Below are positions 8,850 to 16,618 of a stretch of 64,000 nucleotides of DNA, in pieces; position 1 is the stretch's first letter; each line of letters begins with the position of its first letter. Source of the stretch: DATLWN01 sp963764315 (GTDB taxonomy: Bacteria; Pseudomonadota; Zetaproteobacteria; Mariprofundales; Mariprofundaceae). The DNA lies in the NCBI GenBank assembly GCA_963764315.1, contig CAVXSB010000006.1:124001-188000 (forward strand). Direction: 5' to 3'. Below the pieces are notes generated by a model. That model saw nothing but the letters and a program-made list of their open reading frames with translations. It had not been told where the DNA came from and made no database searches. Position numbers and translations under genes: made by a program.

Positions 8850-10602
8850 GGCGCCCGGCCCGGTGGCCGGCATGCAGGAGCATCTGCTGCACCTGCTCTA
8901 TGAGGTCCAGCAACAGCAGCGCCATATTCCGCGCCGGGCGATCTGCGACATCGCCGAGCGTCTGGCTCTGCCGGTCAGCCAGGTCGAGGCCGTCGCCGAC
9001 TTCTACGCCTTCTTTTCCCGTACGCCGCGCGGCCGCTTCGACATCCTGTTCAGCACCTGCACCAGCTGCGGGCCGGACCATGCCGGGGAGAATCTGGTGG
9101 CCATGCTGTGCGAACGGCTGGGTGTAACTCTTGGTCAGACGCGAGTCGACGGCATGGTCAGTATCGGTTCCACCTCCTGCATCGGCATGTGCGATCAGGG
9201 CCCGGCGCTGCTCGTCAATGGCATGCCGATGACGCGGCTGGACGGTCGACGCCTGTCGGTGCTGGCGGAGCAGGTGGAGGCCGGCACGCCGATAAGCGAA
9301 TGGCCGGCGGATTGGTTCGCCGTCGAGGATCATGTGCGCAGGCAGGGACAGCTGCTGCAGCTGGCCTGGCGGGATGGGGATGCCATCCGCGCCAGTCTCA
9401 CGCGGGGCCCCGAGGCGATGCTCGAGGAAATCACCGGCGCCGGCCTGCGCGGGCTCGGCGGCGCCGGCTTCGCCACCGGCATGAAGTGGAAGCTCTGTCG
9501 CGAGGCGGCAGGGGATGCTCGCTACGTCGTCTGCAACGCCGACGAAGGGGAGCCAGGTACGTTCAAGGATCGCGTGCTGCTGGCCAGCCATGCCGACATG
9601 GTGTGTGAGGGCATGACCGTCTGCGCGCATGTCATCGGCGCCCGGCAGGGCCTCATCTATCTGCGCGGCGAATACCGTTACCTGTTGCCGGCACTGAACG
9701 CGGTGCTGGATCGGCGGCGCCAGGCCGGGCTGCTCGGGCGAGGCATCCTGGGGCAGACCGGTTTCGACTTCGATATCGACATCGTCGTCGGTGCCGGCGC
9801 CTATATCTGCGGCGAGGAATCGGCGCTGATCGAGTCGCTGGAGCAAAAACGCGGCATCCCCCGCATCCGCCCGCCCTTTCCGGTCACGCAGGGCTACCGC
9901 GGTCGGCCGACCGTGGTCAACAATGTCGAGACCCTCGCCGCCGCCGCGGCCATCGCCGTGCAGGGCGCACAATGGTTCGCCGGGCAGGGCAGCGAACATT
10001 CGAAGGGTAGCAAGCTCGTCAGCATCAGCGGCGATTGTGCCGCCCCCGGCATCTACGAATATCCCTTCGGAACGCCCCTGCGCCGCATCCTTTATGACTG
10101 CGGGGCGGAGGATGTGCAGGCCGTGCAGGTCGGCGGCCCTGCCGGCTCCCTGATCGGGCCGGCCGATTTCGAACGCCAACTCGCCTTCGAGGACCTGGCC
10201 ACCGGCGGCTCGCTGATGGTCTACGGTCGGCAGCGCGACCTGCTGGTCGTCATCCGGAACTTCGCGCAATTCTTCGCCCACGAGAGTTGCGGCTTCTGCA
10301 CCCCCTGCCGGGTCGGAACGTCGCTGCTGCGTAACGGCCTGGACAAGATCGCCCGTGGCCATGGCACCCACTACGACGTCGACGAGATCTACCGGCTGGC
10401 GACGCTGGTCAAGCGCCGCTCGCATTGCGGCCTGGGGCTGACGGCGCCCAATGCCATTCTCGACGTGCTGGAGCATTTTCCCGAGGCGATCGAGAGCCGA
10501 CTGGCACATGGCGGCTTCGAGCCCTACTTCGACCTCGATGCGTCGCTGGAAGAGGCGAGGGGGTTGGCGCACCGCGAGGATGCCGGGGCGCATCTGCCAT
10601 GA
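8824..10602 (+). CDS. hoxF: NAD-reducing hydrogenase diaphorase subunit HoxF (NuoE-NuoF fusion)
   Basis: 592 residues, close to Ralstonia HoxF. It is the NAD+-reducing subunit: residues about 15-155 resemble NuoE ([2Fe-2S] cysteines in STCTSCGPDH and SCIGMCDQGP), and the rest resembles NuoF. FMN/NAD-binding motifs are GLRGLGGAGFATGMKW, CNADEGEPGTFKDR and GAGAYICGEESAL; the [4Fe-4S] ligands are ESCGFCTPCR and the later HCGLG. The ATG at 8824 is preceded by AAAGGAG; an ATG seven codons earlier lacks such a site. No separate hoxE is present because its domain is fused. It is the first structural gene after the hyp set. Confidence 0.96.
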   Translation: MDADSNAHRAPGPVAGMQEHLLHLLYEVQQQQRHIPRRAICDIAERLALPVSQVEAVADFYAFFSRTPRGRFDILFSTCTSCGPDHAGENLVAMLCERLGVTLGQTRVDGMVSIGSTSCIGMCDQGPALLVNGMPMTRLDGRRLSVLAEQVEAGTPISEWPADWFAVEDHVRRQGQLLQLAWRDGDAIRASLTRGPEAMLEEITGAGLRGLGGAGFATGMKWKLCREAAGDARYVVCNADEGEPGTFKDRVLLASHADMVCEGMTVCAHVIGARQGLIYLRGEYRYLLPALNAVLDRRRQAGLLGRGILGQTGFDFDIDIVVGAGAYICGEESALIESLEQKRGIPRIRPPFPVTQGYRGRPTVVNNVETLAAAAAIAVQGAQWFAGQGSEHSKGSKLVSISGDCAAPGIYEYPFGTPLRRILYDCGAEDVQAVQVGGPAGSLIGPADFERQLAFEDLATGGSLMVYGRQRDLLVVIRNFAQFFAHESCGFCTPCRVGTSLLRNGLDKIARGHGTHYDVDEIYRLATLVKRRSHCGLGLTAPNAILDVLEHFPEAIESRLAHGGFEPYFDLDASLEEARGLAHREDAGAHLP

Positions 10603-11342
10603 GCGCGAAGTCGGGCACCATCACCATCGACGGGCGCGAGATCCCGTTCGCGCCGGGGCAGACGGTCATGGATGCGGCGCTGGCTGCCGGCATCTACATT
10701 CCCCATCTGTGCCACAAGCCCGGATTGACACCGCACGGCAGCTGCCGGCTTTGCACCGTCGAGGTCGGCGGCCGCAACGCTATCGCCTGCACGCTTCCGG
10801 CCGCCGACGGTTTGAAGATCGACAGCGATACCGAGGCCCTGAACGAGGTGCGCAAGACCATCACGCAGATGCTGTTCATCGAGGGTAACCACCTGTGTCC
10901 GTCCTGCGAGAAGAGTGGTGCCTGCACGCTGCAGGCCGTGGCCTATCACCTGGGCATGCTCGACGGCCATTTCCCGCAGTTTTTCCCCCGGCGCGAGGTC
11001 GATGCTTCGCATCCGGACATCGTGCTCGACCGCGACCGCTGCATCCTGTGTGAGCTGTGCGTGCGCGCCAGCCGCGAGCTCGACGGCAAAGACGTATTCG
11101 CCATCAGTGGCCGCGGCATCGAGGCGAGCCTGATCGTCAATGCCGCGAGCGGTAAGCTGGCCGACACCGATATCGCGGTGACGGATGAAGCCGCCCATGT
11201 CTGCCCGGTCGGCGCCATCCTGATCAAGGGCCACGGCTTCGAGGTGCCGATCGGCCAGCGGAGCTTCGAGGTGCATAGCCTCACCGAGCCCGGGCGGGAG
11301 TGCGTGTCGTTGGTCAAATCGAGGCATGTCGATGACGAATAA
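10599..11342 (+). CDS. hoxU: NAD-reducing hydrogenase diaphorase subunit HoxU
   Basis: 247 residues. Electron-transfer subunit homologous to the N-terminal part of NuoG, bridging HoxF and HoxY. It has a plant-type [2Fe-2S] site (HLCHKPGLTPHGSCRLCTVEV and a later ACTL), the His-Cys3 cluster region (HLCPSCEKSGACTLQ) and ferredoxin-like cysteines (DRCILCELCVRAS, HVCPVGAI). The ATG overlaps the hoxF stop (ATGA). The frame is open further upstream inside hoxF but the family N-terminus fits this start. Confidence 0.95.
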   Translation: MSAKSGTITIDGREIPFAPGQTVMDAALAAGIYIPHLCHKPGLTPHGSCRLCTVEVGGRNAIACTLPAADGLKIDSDTEALNEVRKTITQMLFIEGNHLCPSCEKSGACTLQAVAYHLGMLDGHFPQFFPRREVDASHPDIVLDRDRCILCELCVRASRELDGKDVFAISGRGIEASLIVNAASGKLADTDIAVTDEAAHVCPVGAILIKGHGFEVPIGQRSFEVHSLTEPGRECVSLVKSRHVDDE

Positions 11343-11871
11343 GCTGAAGGTCGCCACCGCCTCGCTGGCCGGCTGCTTCGGCTGCCACATGTCCTTCCTG
11401 GACATGGACGAGCGCCTGGTCGGGCTGTTCGAACATATTGCCTTCGATCGTTCGCCGTTCACCGACACCAAGCATTGCGGCCCATGCGATATCGGCCTGA
11501 TCGAGGGTGGGCTGTGCAATGCCGACAATGTGCGCGTGCTCCGCGAGTTCAGGGAGAACTGCCGTATCCTGGTCGCCGTCGGCGCCTGTGCCATCAACGG
11601 CGGCGTGCCGGCGATGCGCAACCATTTCAGCCTCGAGGAATGCCTGACGGAGTCGTATGTCGAAGGCCTGGGCATCGTCGAGGCGCAGATCCCGAGCGAT
11701 CCGGAACTGCCGTTGCTGCTCAGCGAGGTGCATCCGGTGCATGAGGTCGTGCATATCGACTACTATCTGCCGGGCTGCCCACCGCCGGCCGATGCCTTCT
11801 CCGAACTGCTGGATGACCTGATCGCCGGCCGTGAGCCCAAGCTGCCTCGCGCGTTGCTGCGCTATGACTGA
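11332..11871 (+). CDS. hoxY: NAD-reducing hydrogenase small subunit HoxY
   Basis: 179 residues. Short small subunit carrying only the proximal [4Fe-4S] cluster, as expected for group 3d enzymes. Cluster region cysteines are visible in AGCFGCHMSFLD, VGACAINGG and YLPGCPPPADAF. There is no twin-arginine signal, so the enzyme is cytoplasmic. ATGs occur at 11326 and 11332; GAGG at 11321 is better spaced for 11332. It overlaps the hoxU stop by 11 bases. Confidence 0.94.
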   Translation: MTNKLKVATASLAGCFGCHMSFLDMDERLVGLFEHIAFDRSPFTDTKHCGPCDIGLIEGGLCNADNVRVLREFRENCRILVAVGACAINGGVPAMRNHFSLEECLTESYVEGLGIVEAQIPSDPELPLLLSEVHPVHEVVHIDYYLPGCPPPADAFSELLDDLIAGREPKLPRALLRYD

Positions 11872-11884
11872 GGAGGATCGGACG

Positions 11885-13339
11885 ATGGAAGCAGGAGAAG
11901 GCACGGGGCTCAGGCGCGTGGCCATCGATCCGGTATCTCGTGTCGAGGGGCACGGCAAGATCACGCTGCTGCTTGATACGGACAACCATGTACACGAGGC
12001 CCGCTTCCATATCGTTGAGTTCCGCGGCTTCGAGAAGTTCATCCAGGGGCGACCGTATACCGATGTCCCTTTCATCGTACAGCGGCTGTGCGGCATCTGC
12101 CCGGTCAGCCACCAGTTGGCGGCGGCCAAGGCGGTGGACCAGCTGATCGGGGTGGAGGCGCTGACGCCCACGGCGACCAAGTTGCGCCGCCTACTGCACT
12201 TCGGCCAGGTGCTGCAGTCCCACGCCCTGCATTTCTTCCATCTGGCTTCGCCCGACCTGCTGTTCGGCTTCGGCAGCGATGCAGCGCAGCGCAATATCGC
12301 CGGCGTGCTGGCGCAGTACCCGGACCTCGGCCTCAAGGGCGTGAAGCTGCGCAAGTACGGCCAGCAGATCATCGAGGCCATCGCCGGCAAGCGCATCCAC
12401 GGACAGGCCACCGTACCCGGTGGCATGAACCAGCCGCTCGCTATGGCAAAGCGGGATGCACTGATCACCGGCGTGCGCGATGCCATCGGCTGGTGCCAGG
12501 AGGCGGTGGCGCTGAACGAGCGCATCCACCGCGGGCATGGGGAGAATCGGGATTTTGGCACCATTCACAGCCATTTCCTGTCGCTCGCCGGCGAGGGTGG
12601 GGCGCTGGAGTTGTACCACGGCGGACTGCGCGCCCGCCTGTCCTCGGGCGATCTCATGTTCGACGGGATCGATTACCGGGGATATGCCGAGCTGGTTCAG
12701 GAGGAGGTGCGGCCCTGGAGCTATATGAAGTTCCCCTTCCTGCAATCGCTGGGCCGGGAAACCGGCTGGTACCGCGTCGGTCCCCTGGCCCGGGTCAACA
12801 ACTGCGATGTCATCCCCACCCCCATGGCCGAAGAGGCACGCCAGCGCTTCCGGGCTTACGGCGAGGGGGGGCTGGTGCACGACACGCTGGCCTATCACTG
12901 GGCGCGCATGATCGAGGCGCTGCACTGCGCCGAATCGATCGAACGGCTGCTGGATGACGCCGACATCACCGGTACCGAGATCAAGGTGCCGGAGGGTGCA
13001 CGCCGGCAGGAAGGCATCGGCGTCATCGAGGCGCCGCGCGGTACGCTGTTCCACCATTACCGCATCGACGACGAAGGCCTGATCGAGAAGGCCAACCTGA
13101 TCGTGTCGACGACGAGCAACAACCAGGCGATGAACGCCTCGGTGCGCGCCGTCGCCAACCACTATCTCGACGGGCAGACGCTGACCGAAGGGCTTTTGAA
13201 TCATCTCGAGGTGGCGATCCGCGCCTACGATCCCTGCCTGTCCTGCGCCACGCATGCCCTGGGACGCATGCCGCTGCAGGTGGAACTGGTCGACGCTGCG
13301 GGAGCCGTCGTCGATCGCCTGACCAAGGGCGCGGGCTGA
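11885..13339 (+). CDS. hoxH: NAD-reducing hydrogenase large subunit HoxH
   Basis: 484 residues, holding the [NiFe] active site. The L1 motif is RLCGICPVSH (Cys69, Cys72) and the L2 motif is DPCLSCATHA (Cys451, Cys454). The L2 motif is followed by a 26-residue C-terminal extension, presumably removed by HoxW after nickel insertion, as known for Ralstonia HoxH, which is cut after the equivalent alanine. The ATG at 11885 has GAGGAGG upstream; an in-frame start inside hoxY is less likely. The four hox genes give a complete H2:NAD+ oxidoreductase. Confidence 0.97.
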   Translation: MEAGEGTGLRRVAIDPVSRVEGHGKITLLLDTDNHVHEARFHIVEFRGFEKFIQGRPYTDVPFIVQRLCGICPVSHQLAAAKAVDQLIGVEALTPTATKLRRLLHFGQVLQSHALHFFHLASPDLLFGFGSDAAQRNIAGVLAQYPDLGLKGVKLRKYGQQIIEAIAGKRIHGQATVPGGMNQPLAMAKRDALITGVRDAIGWCQEAVALNERIHRGHGENRDFGTIHSHFLSLAGEGGALELYHGGLRARLSSGDLMFDGIDYRGYAELVQEEVRPWSYMKFPFLQSLGRETGWYRVGPLARVNNCDVIPTPMAEEARQRFRAYGEGGLVHDTLAYHWARMIEALHCAESIERLLDDADITGTEIKVPEGARRQEGIGVIEAPRGTLFHHYRIDDEGLIEKANLIVSTTSNNQAMNASVRAVANHYLDGQTLTEGLLNHLEVAIRAYDPCLSCATHALGRMPLQVELVDAAGAVVDRLTKGAG

Positions 13340-13341
13340 GT

Positions 13342-13827
13342 ATGCGCAGCCTGCTGGTGTTCGGCTACGGCAATCCGGGCCGCGGCGACGATGCGCTCGG
13401 CCCGGCATTCGTGGAGCGTCTGGAGCAGGCGGATACGGCCGTGGCCGGGGACATCGAATGCCTGACCGATATGCAGTTGCAGGTCGAGCATGTCACGGAT
13501 CTTTGCGGGCGGGCAATGCTGCTGTTTGTCGATGCCGATGCCTCCTGCCCGCCGCCGTTTCGCCTGTCCCGCATCCATGCCGAGCGGGATGGCAGCTATA
13601 CCAGTCATGCCATGAGCCCCGGGGCGCTGTTGTACGCCTACCGGCAGGTCTACGGGGCCGAGGCGCCGCCGGCCTATCTGCTGCGCATCCGCGGCTACGG
13701 TTTTGCCCTGGGTGAGCCCTTGGGCAGGCAGGCAGCTGCCAATCTTGAAGCGGCGATGGCTCTCGCCGATCGGCTGCGCGCCGATGTGGGGCGATGGCAG
13801 CATTGTGTCGACGAGGTGGCGGTATGA
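13342..13827 (+). CDS. hoxW: Hydrogenase maturation endopeptidase HoxW
   Basis: 161 residues. Nickel-dependent-recognition protease of the HyaD/HybD/HoxW family that trims the HoxH C-terminus. The N-terminal motif GYGNPGRGDDALGP contains the conserved acidic metal-sensing residue, and a second part, TSHAMSPGALL near residue 90, has the conserved His. It starts 2 bases after hoxH and its stop forms ATGA with the next gene, so cleavage protease and acetyltransferase are translated from one message. Confidence 0.92.
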   Translation: MRSLLVFGYGNPGRGDDALGPAFVERLEQADTAVAGDIECLTDMQLQVEHVTDLCGRAMLLFVDADASCPPPFRLSRIHAERDGSYTSHAMSPGALLYAYRQVYGAEAPPAYLLRIRGYGFALGEPLGRQAAANLEAAMALADRLRADVGRWQHCVDEVAV

Positions 13828-16508
13828 GGCCGCATTATCTGAATCCGTTTTTCATGCCCAGAAGCGTGGCCATTGTCGGGGCTACCGAGCGGCCGGACAG
13901 CGTCGGCCGGCGCCTGATGCTCAATATGCAGGAAGCGGGCTTCGCCGGCCATTTGTATCCGGTCAACCCCAAGCATCCGAAGATCCTCGGTCTGGCCTGC
14001 TTTCCGGACATCGATGCCCTGCCGGAGGCCGCCGATCTCGCCGTCATTGCTACGCCGGCCAAGACGGTACCGGCCATCGTGCGCCAGTGCGGGGAGAAGG
14101 GGATACGGGCGGTGGTCATCATCACCGCCGGCTTCGGCGAACTGGGAGAGGCCGGGCACCGGCTGCAGCAGGAGGTGCTGGAGACGGCCGGGCGCTACGG
14201 CATCCGCATCATCGGCCCGAACTGCCTGGGCATCGTGCGCCCGGGAGCAGGGCTGAACGCCACCTTCGGTTACGGCGCCGTCGCGGACGGGCAGCTGGCG
14301 CTGGTGTCCCAGTCGGGCGCGGTGTGTACCGCCATCCTGGACTGGGCGCAGTCCCAGGACATCGGCTTCTCCACCGTGGTGTCGATGGGCGATGCCGCCG
14401 ACATCGATTTCGGCGAAATCCTGGATTTCCTGGCGCTGGATCCGCAGACCAGGAACATCCTGCTCTATGTCGAGGGCATCCGCTCCGCCCGCAGCTTCCT
14501 GTCGGGACTGAAGGCGGCGGCACGGCTGAAGCCGGTGATCCTGATCAAGGCCGGGCGGCACGAGGCCGGTAGCCGGGCGGCGATGTCGCATACCGGGGCC
14601 ATGGTCGGTGGCGACGACGTATTCGATGCGGCCATTGAACGCGCGGGCGTGGTACGCACCTACAGCATCGCCCAGCTGTTCTCGGCCGCCCGCATCATGG
14701 CCAATGCCTATACCCTCGATCAGGATCGCCTGGCCATCATCACCAATGCCGGCGGCCCCGGGGTGATGAGTGCCGATCGCGCCGAGGAGGTCGGTGTGAC
14801 GCTGGCCGAGATCGGCGAGCAGACGATGGCAGTCCTGGACGCGGTGCTGCCGCCGCAATGGTCGCATGCCAACCCCATCGACATCCTCGGCGATGCCACC
14901 CCCGAGCGCTACCGGCAGGTGCTGGAGATCTGCCTGAAGGATCCAGGCATCGACGGCGCTCTGGTGATCCTGACGCCGCAGGCGATGACCGATCCGAAGC
15001 GGGTGGCCGAGCTGCTGGTGGCGGCGGCGGCGCAGAGCGACAAGCCCGTGATGGCCTCGTGGACGGGCGGCAGGCGTGTCGAGGAGGGGAGGGCGCTGCT
15101 GGCCAGCCACCATATCGCCCATTTCAGCACGCCCGAGGTCGGCGTCGATGCCTTCTCCTTCCTGGCCAGATACAAGCGCAACCAGCAGCTGGTGCAGCAG
15201 ATTCCGTTGCCGCGCGAGAACTACCGGGCCCCGGACATCGAAGGTGCGCGCCTGATCATCGAGCGCGTGTTGGCCGAGGGCAGAGACGTGCTGACCACCC
15301 AGGAGTCCAAGGCCATCCTGTCCGCTTTCCATGTGCCGGTGACGCCGGTGGTCAAGGTCGCCGACGCCAAGGAGGCGGTGATGGCGGCGGAGACGCTGGG
15401 TTTCCCGGTGGTGCTGAAGGTCAATATGGCCGAATTCAGTCACAAGTCCGAGATCGGCGGCGTGCGTCTGAACCTGGCCAGCGCCCAGCAGGTGGCGCGG
15501 CAATACCAGGAGCTGGAGGCACAGGTTAAAAGGCTGTTGCCCGAGGGGGGGCGAGTGGAGATGACGGTCGAGCCCATGTATCGCTCCGCCAGCAGCCGGG
15601 AGCTGATGATCGGCGTCGTGCGCGATCCGGTGTTCGGGCCGGCCATCAGCTTCGGCCTCGGCGGCACCATGGTCGAGATCGTGCAGGACAAGGCCGTGGC
15701 GCTGCCACCGCTGAATAGCGATCTGGCCGAGAAGCTGATCGCCAAGACCCGGGCCGGGCGCTATATCGCGCCGTTCCGCTCGATGCCCGGCATCGATAAG
15801 CAGGCGCTGATCGAGACCCTGCTTTGCGTTTCGGAGATGGTCAGCGAGCTGCCGGAGATCGTCGAACTCGACATCAACCCGCTGATCGCCGACGCGCAGG
15901 GAGTCATGGCCGTGGATGCACGCATGCGGGTTGCCGCCTCCCACCAGCTCACGCCCTATGCCCACATGGCCATCCATCCGTACCCGCACCAGTTGGCGCA
16001 CCGGTGCCAGCTGCCGAGCGGCAGGAGCATTCTGATCCGGCCGATCCGTCCGGAGGATGCGAGCATGGAATCGGACTTCTACAACAGCCTTTCCGAGCGC
16101 AGCAAGTTCTTCCGCTTCCACCGCGCCACCCAGGAGTTGACCCCGGACATGGTCATCCGCTTCACCCAGATCGATTACGATCGTGAGATGGCCTTCGTGG
16201 CCCTGGGCGAGGACGACAGCCTGCCGCACGAGTTGGGCGTGGCCCGCTATATCACGAATCCCGACGGCGAATCGGCGGATTTCGCCGTCGTCGTCGCCGA
16301 TGCCTGCCAGCATATGGGTATCGGCACGCGGCTGATGCATGCCCTGATCAGCACGGCCAAGGACAAGGGGGTGGAGCGTTTCGAGGGCGAGGTGCATCTG
16401 GAGAACAAGGCCATGCTGTCTCTGGTCAGGAAGTTCGGGTTTTCCATCGAGCCGATGCCCGGACAGGAGCAGATCGTGCGTGCCGTGATGCCGCTGCGCC
16501 AGGGCTGA
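13824..16508 (+). CDS. pat: Pat-type protein acetyltransferase: NDP-forming acyl-CoA synthetase-like domain plus GNAT
   Basis: 894 residues. Order: CoA-binding Rossmann domain (MPRSVAIVGATERPDSVGRRL, residues 11-130), succinyl-CoA ligase-like domain (IIGPNCLGI; SQSGAV), ATP-grasp domain (about 485-710; AILSAFHVPVTPV, HKSEIGGVRLNL, DINPLIADAQGVMAVDARM), then a GNAT domain (about 730-890; ILIRPIRPEDASM, QHMGIGTRLMHALI). Proteins with this layout acetylate lysines of metabolic enzymes such as acetyl-CoA synthetase. The SHTGAM motif near residue 255 keeps the histidine that is phosphorylated in NDP-forming acyl-CoA synthetases, so residual synthetase activity cannot be excluded. It is joined to hoxW by ATGA; its link to hydrogenase is inferred from that alone. 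Confidence 0.9.
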   Translation: MRPHYLNPFFMPRSVAIVGATERPDSVGRRLMLNMQEAGFAGHLYPVNPKHPKILGLACFPDIDALPEAADLAVIATPAKTVPAIVRQCGEKGIRAVVIITAGFGELGEAGHRLQQEVLETAGRYGIRIIGPNCLGIVRPGAGLNATFGYGAVADGQLALVSQSGAVCTAILDWAQSQDIGFSTVVSMGDAADIDFGEILDFLALDPQTRNILLYVEGIRSARSFLSGLKAAARLKPVILIKAGRHEAGSRAAMSHTGAMVGGDDVFDAAIERAGVVRTYSIAQLFSAARIMANAYTLDQDRLAIITNAGGPGVMSADRAEEVGVTLAEIGEQTMAVLDAVLPPQWSHANPIDILGDATPERYRQVLEICLKDPGIDGALVILTPQAMTDPKRVAELLVAAAAQSDKPVMASWTGGRRVEEGRALLASHHIAHFSTPEVGVDAFSFLARYKRNQQLVQQIPLPRENYRAPDIEGARLIIERVLAEGRDVLTTQESKAILSAFHVPVTPVVKVADAKEAVMAAETLGFPVVLKVNMAEFSHKSEIGGVRLNLASAQQVARQYQELEAQVKRLLPEGGRVEMTVEPMYRSASSRELMIGVVRDPVFGPAISFGLGGTMVEIVQDKAVALPPLNSDLAEKLIAKTRAGRYIAPFRSMPGIDKQALIETLLCVSEMVSELPEIVELDINPLIADAQGVMAVDARMRVAASHQLTPYAHMAIHPYPHQLAHRCQLPSGRSILIRPIRPEDASMESDFYNSLSERSKFFRFHRATQELTPDMVIRFTQIDYDREMAFVALGEDDSLPHELGVARYITNPDGESADFAVVVADACQHMGIGTRLMHALISTAKDKGVERFEGEVHLENKAMLSLVRKFGFSIEPMPGQEQIVRAVMPLRQG

Positions 16509-16524
16509 CGGGACGGGCTCAGCA

Positions 16525-16557
16525 GGCCTAGGCGCAAATTACGCACTGCGCCTGGCC
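16525..16557 (+). terminator. Hairpin after pat, possible end of the hydrogenase transcript
   Basis: Stem GGCC/GGCC plus AGGCGCA/TGCGCCT with one bulged T and a ten-base loop, starting 17 bases after the pat stop. No T-run follows, so it is not a classic intrinsic terminator; it could stabilise the 3' end or act with Rho. Confidence 0.4.
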
Positions 16558-16594
16558 CTAGTGTAAAAATCAGCAAATCCCCCATTGAAAAAGA

Positions 16595-16607
16595 GTATAT
16601 TATATAC
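16595..16607 (+). promoter_or_regulatory. AT-rich palindrome before the five-PAS kinase
   Basis: GTATATTATATAC is a perfect 13-bp dyad around a central T, 12 bases upstream of the kinase ATG, and TATATT inside it could serve as a -10 element. The surrounding 60 bp are much more AT-rich than the flanking genes. A TTGAAA lies just upstream but too close for a normal sigma-70 spacing, so the -35 assignment is open. It could be an operator. Confidence 0.35.
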
Positions 16608-16618
16608 ATGATTAAGAC

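Noticed and set aside
13695..16397. A 900-codon minus-strand open frame opposite pat
   Set aside because: It mirrors the codon structure of a GC-rich gene; the plus strand encodes clear CoA-ligase and GNAT motifs, the minus product shows none.
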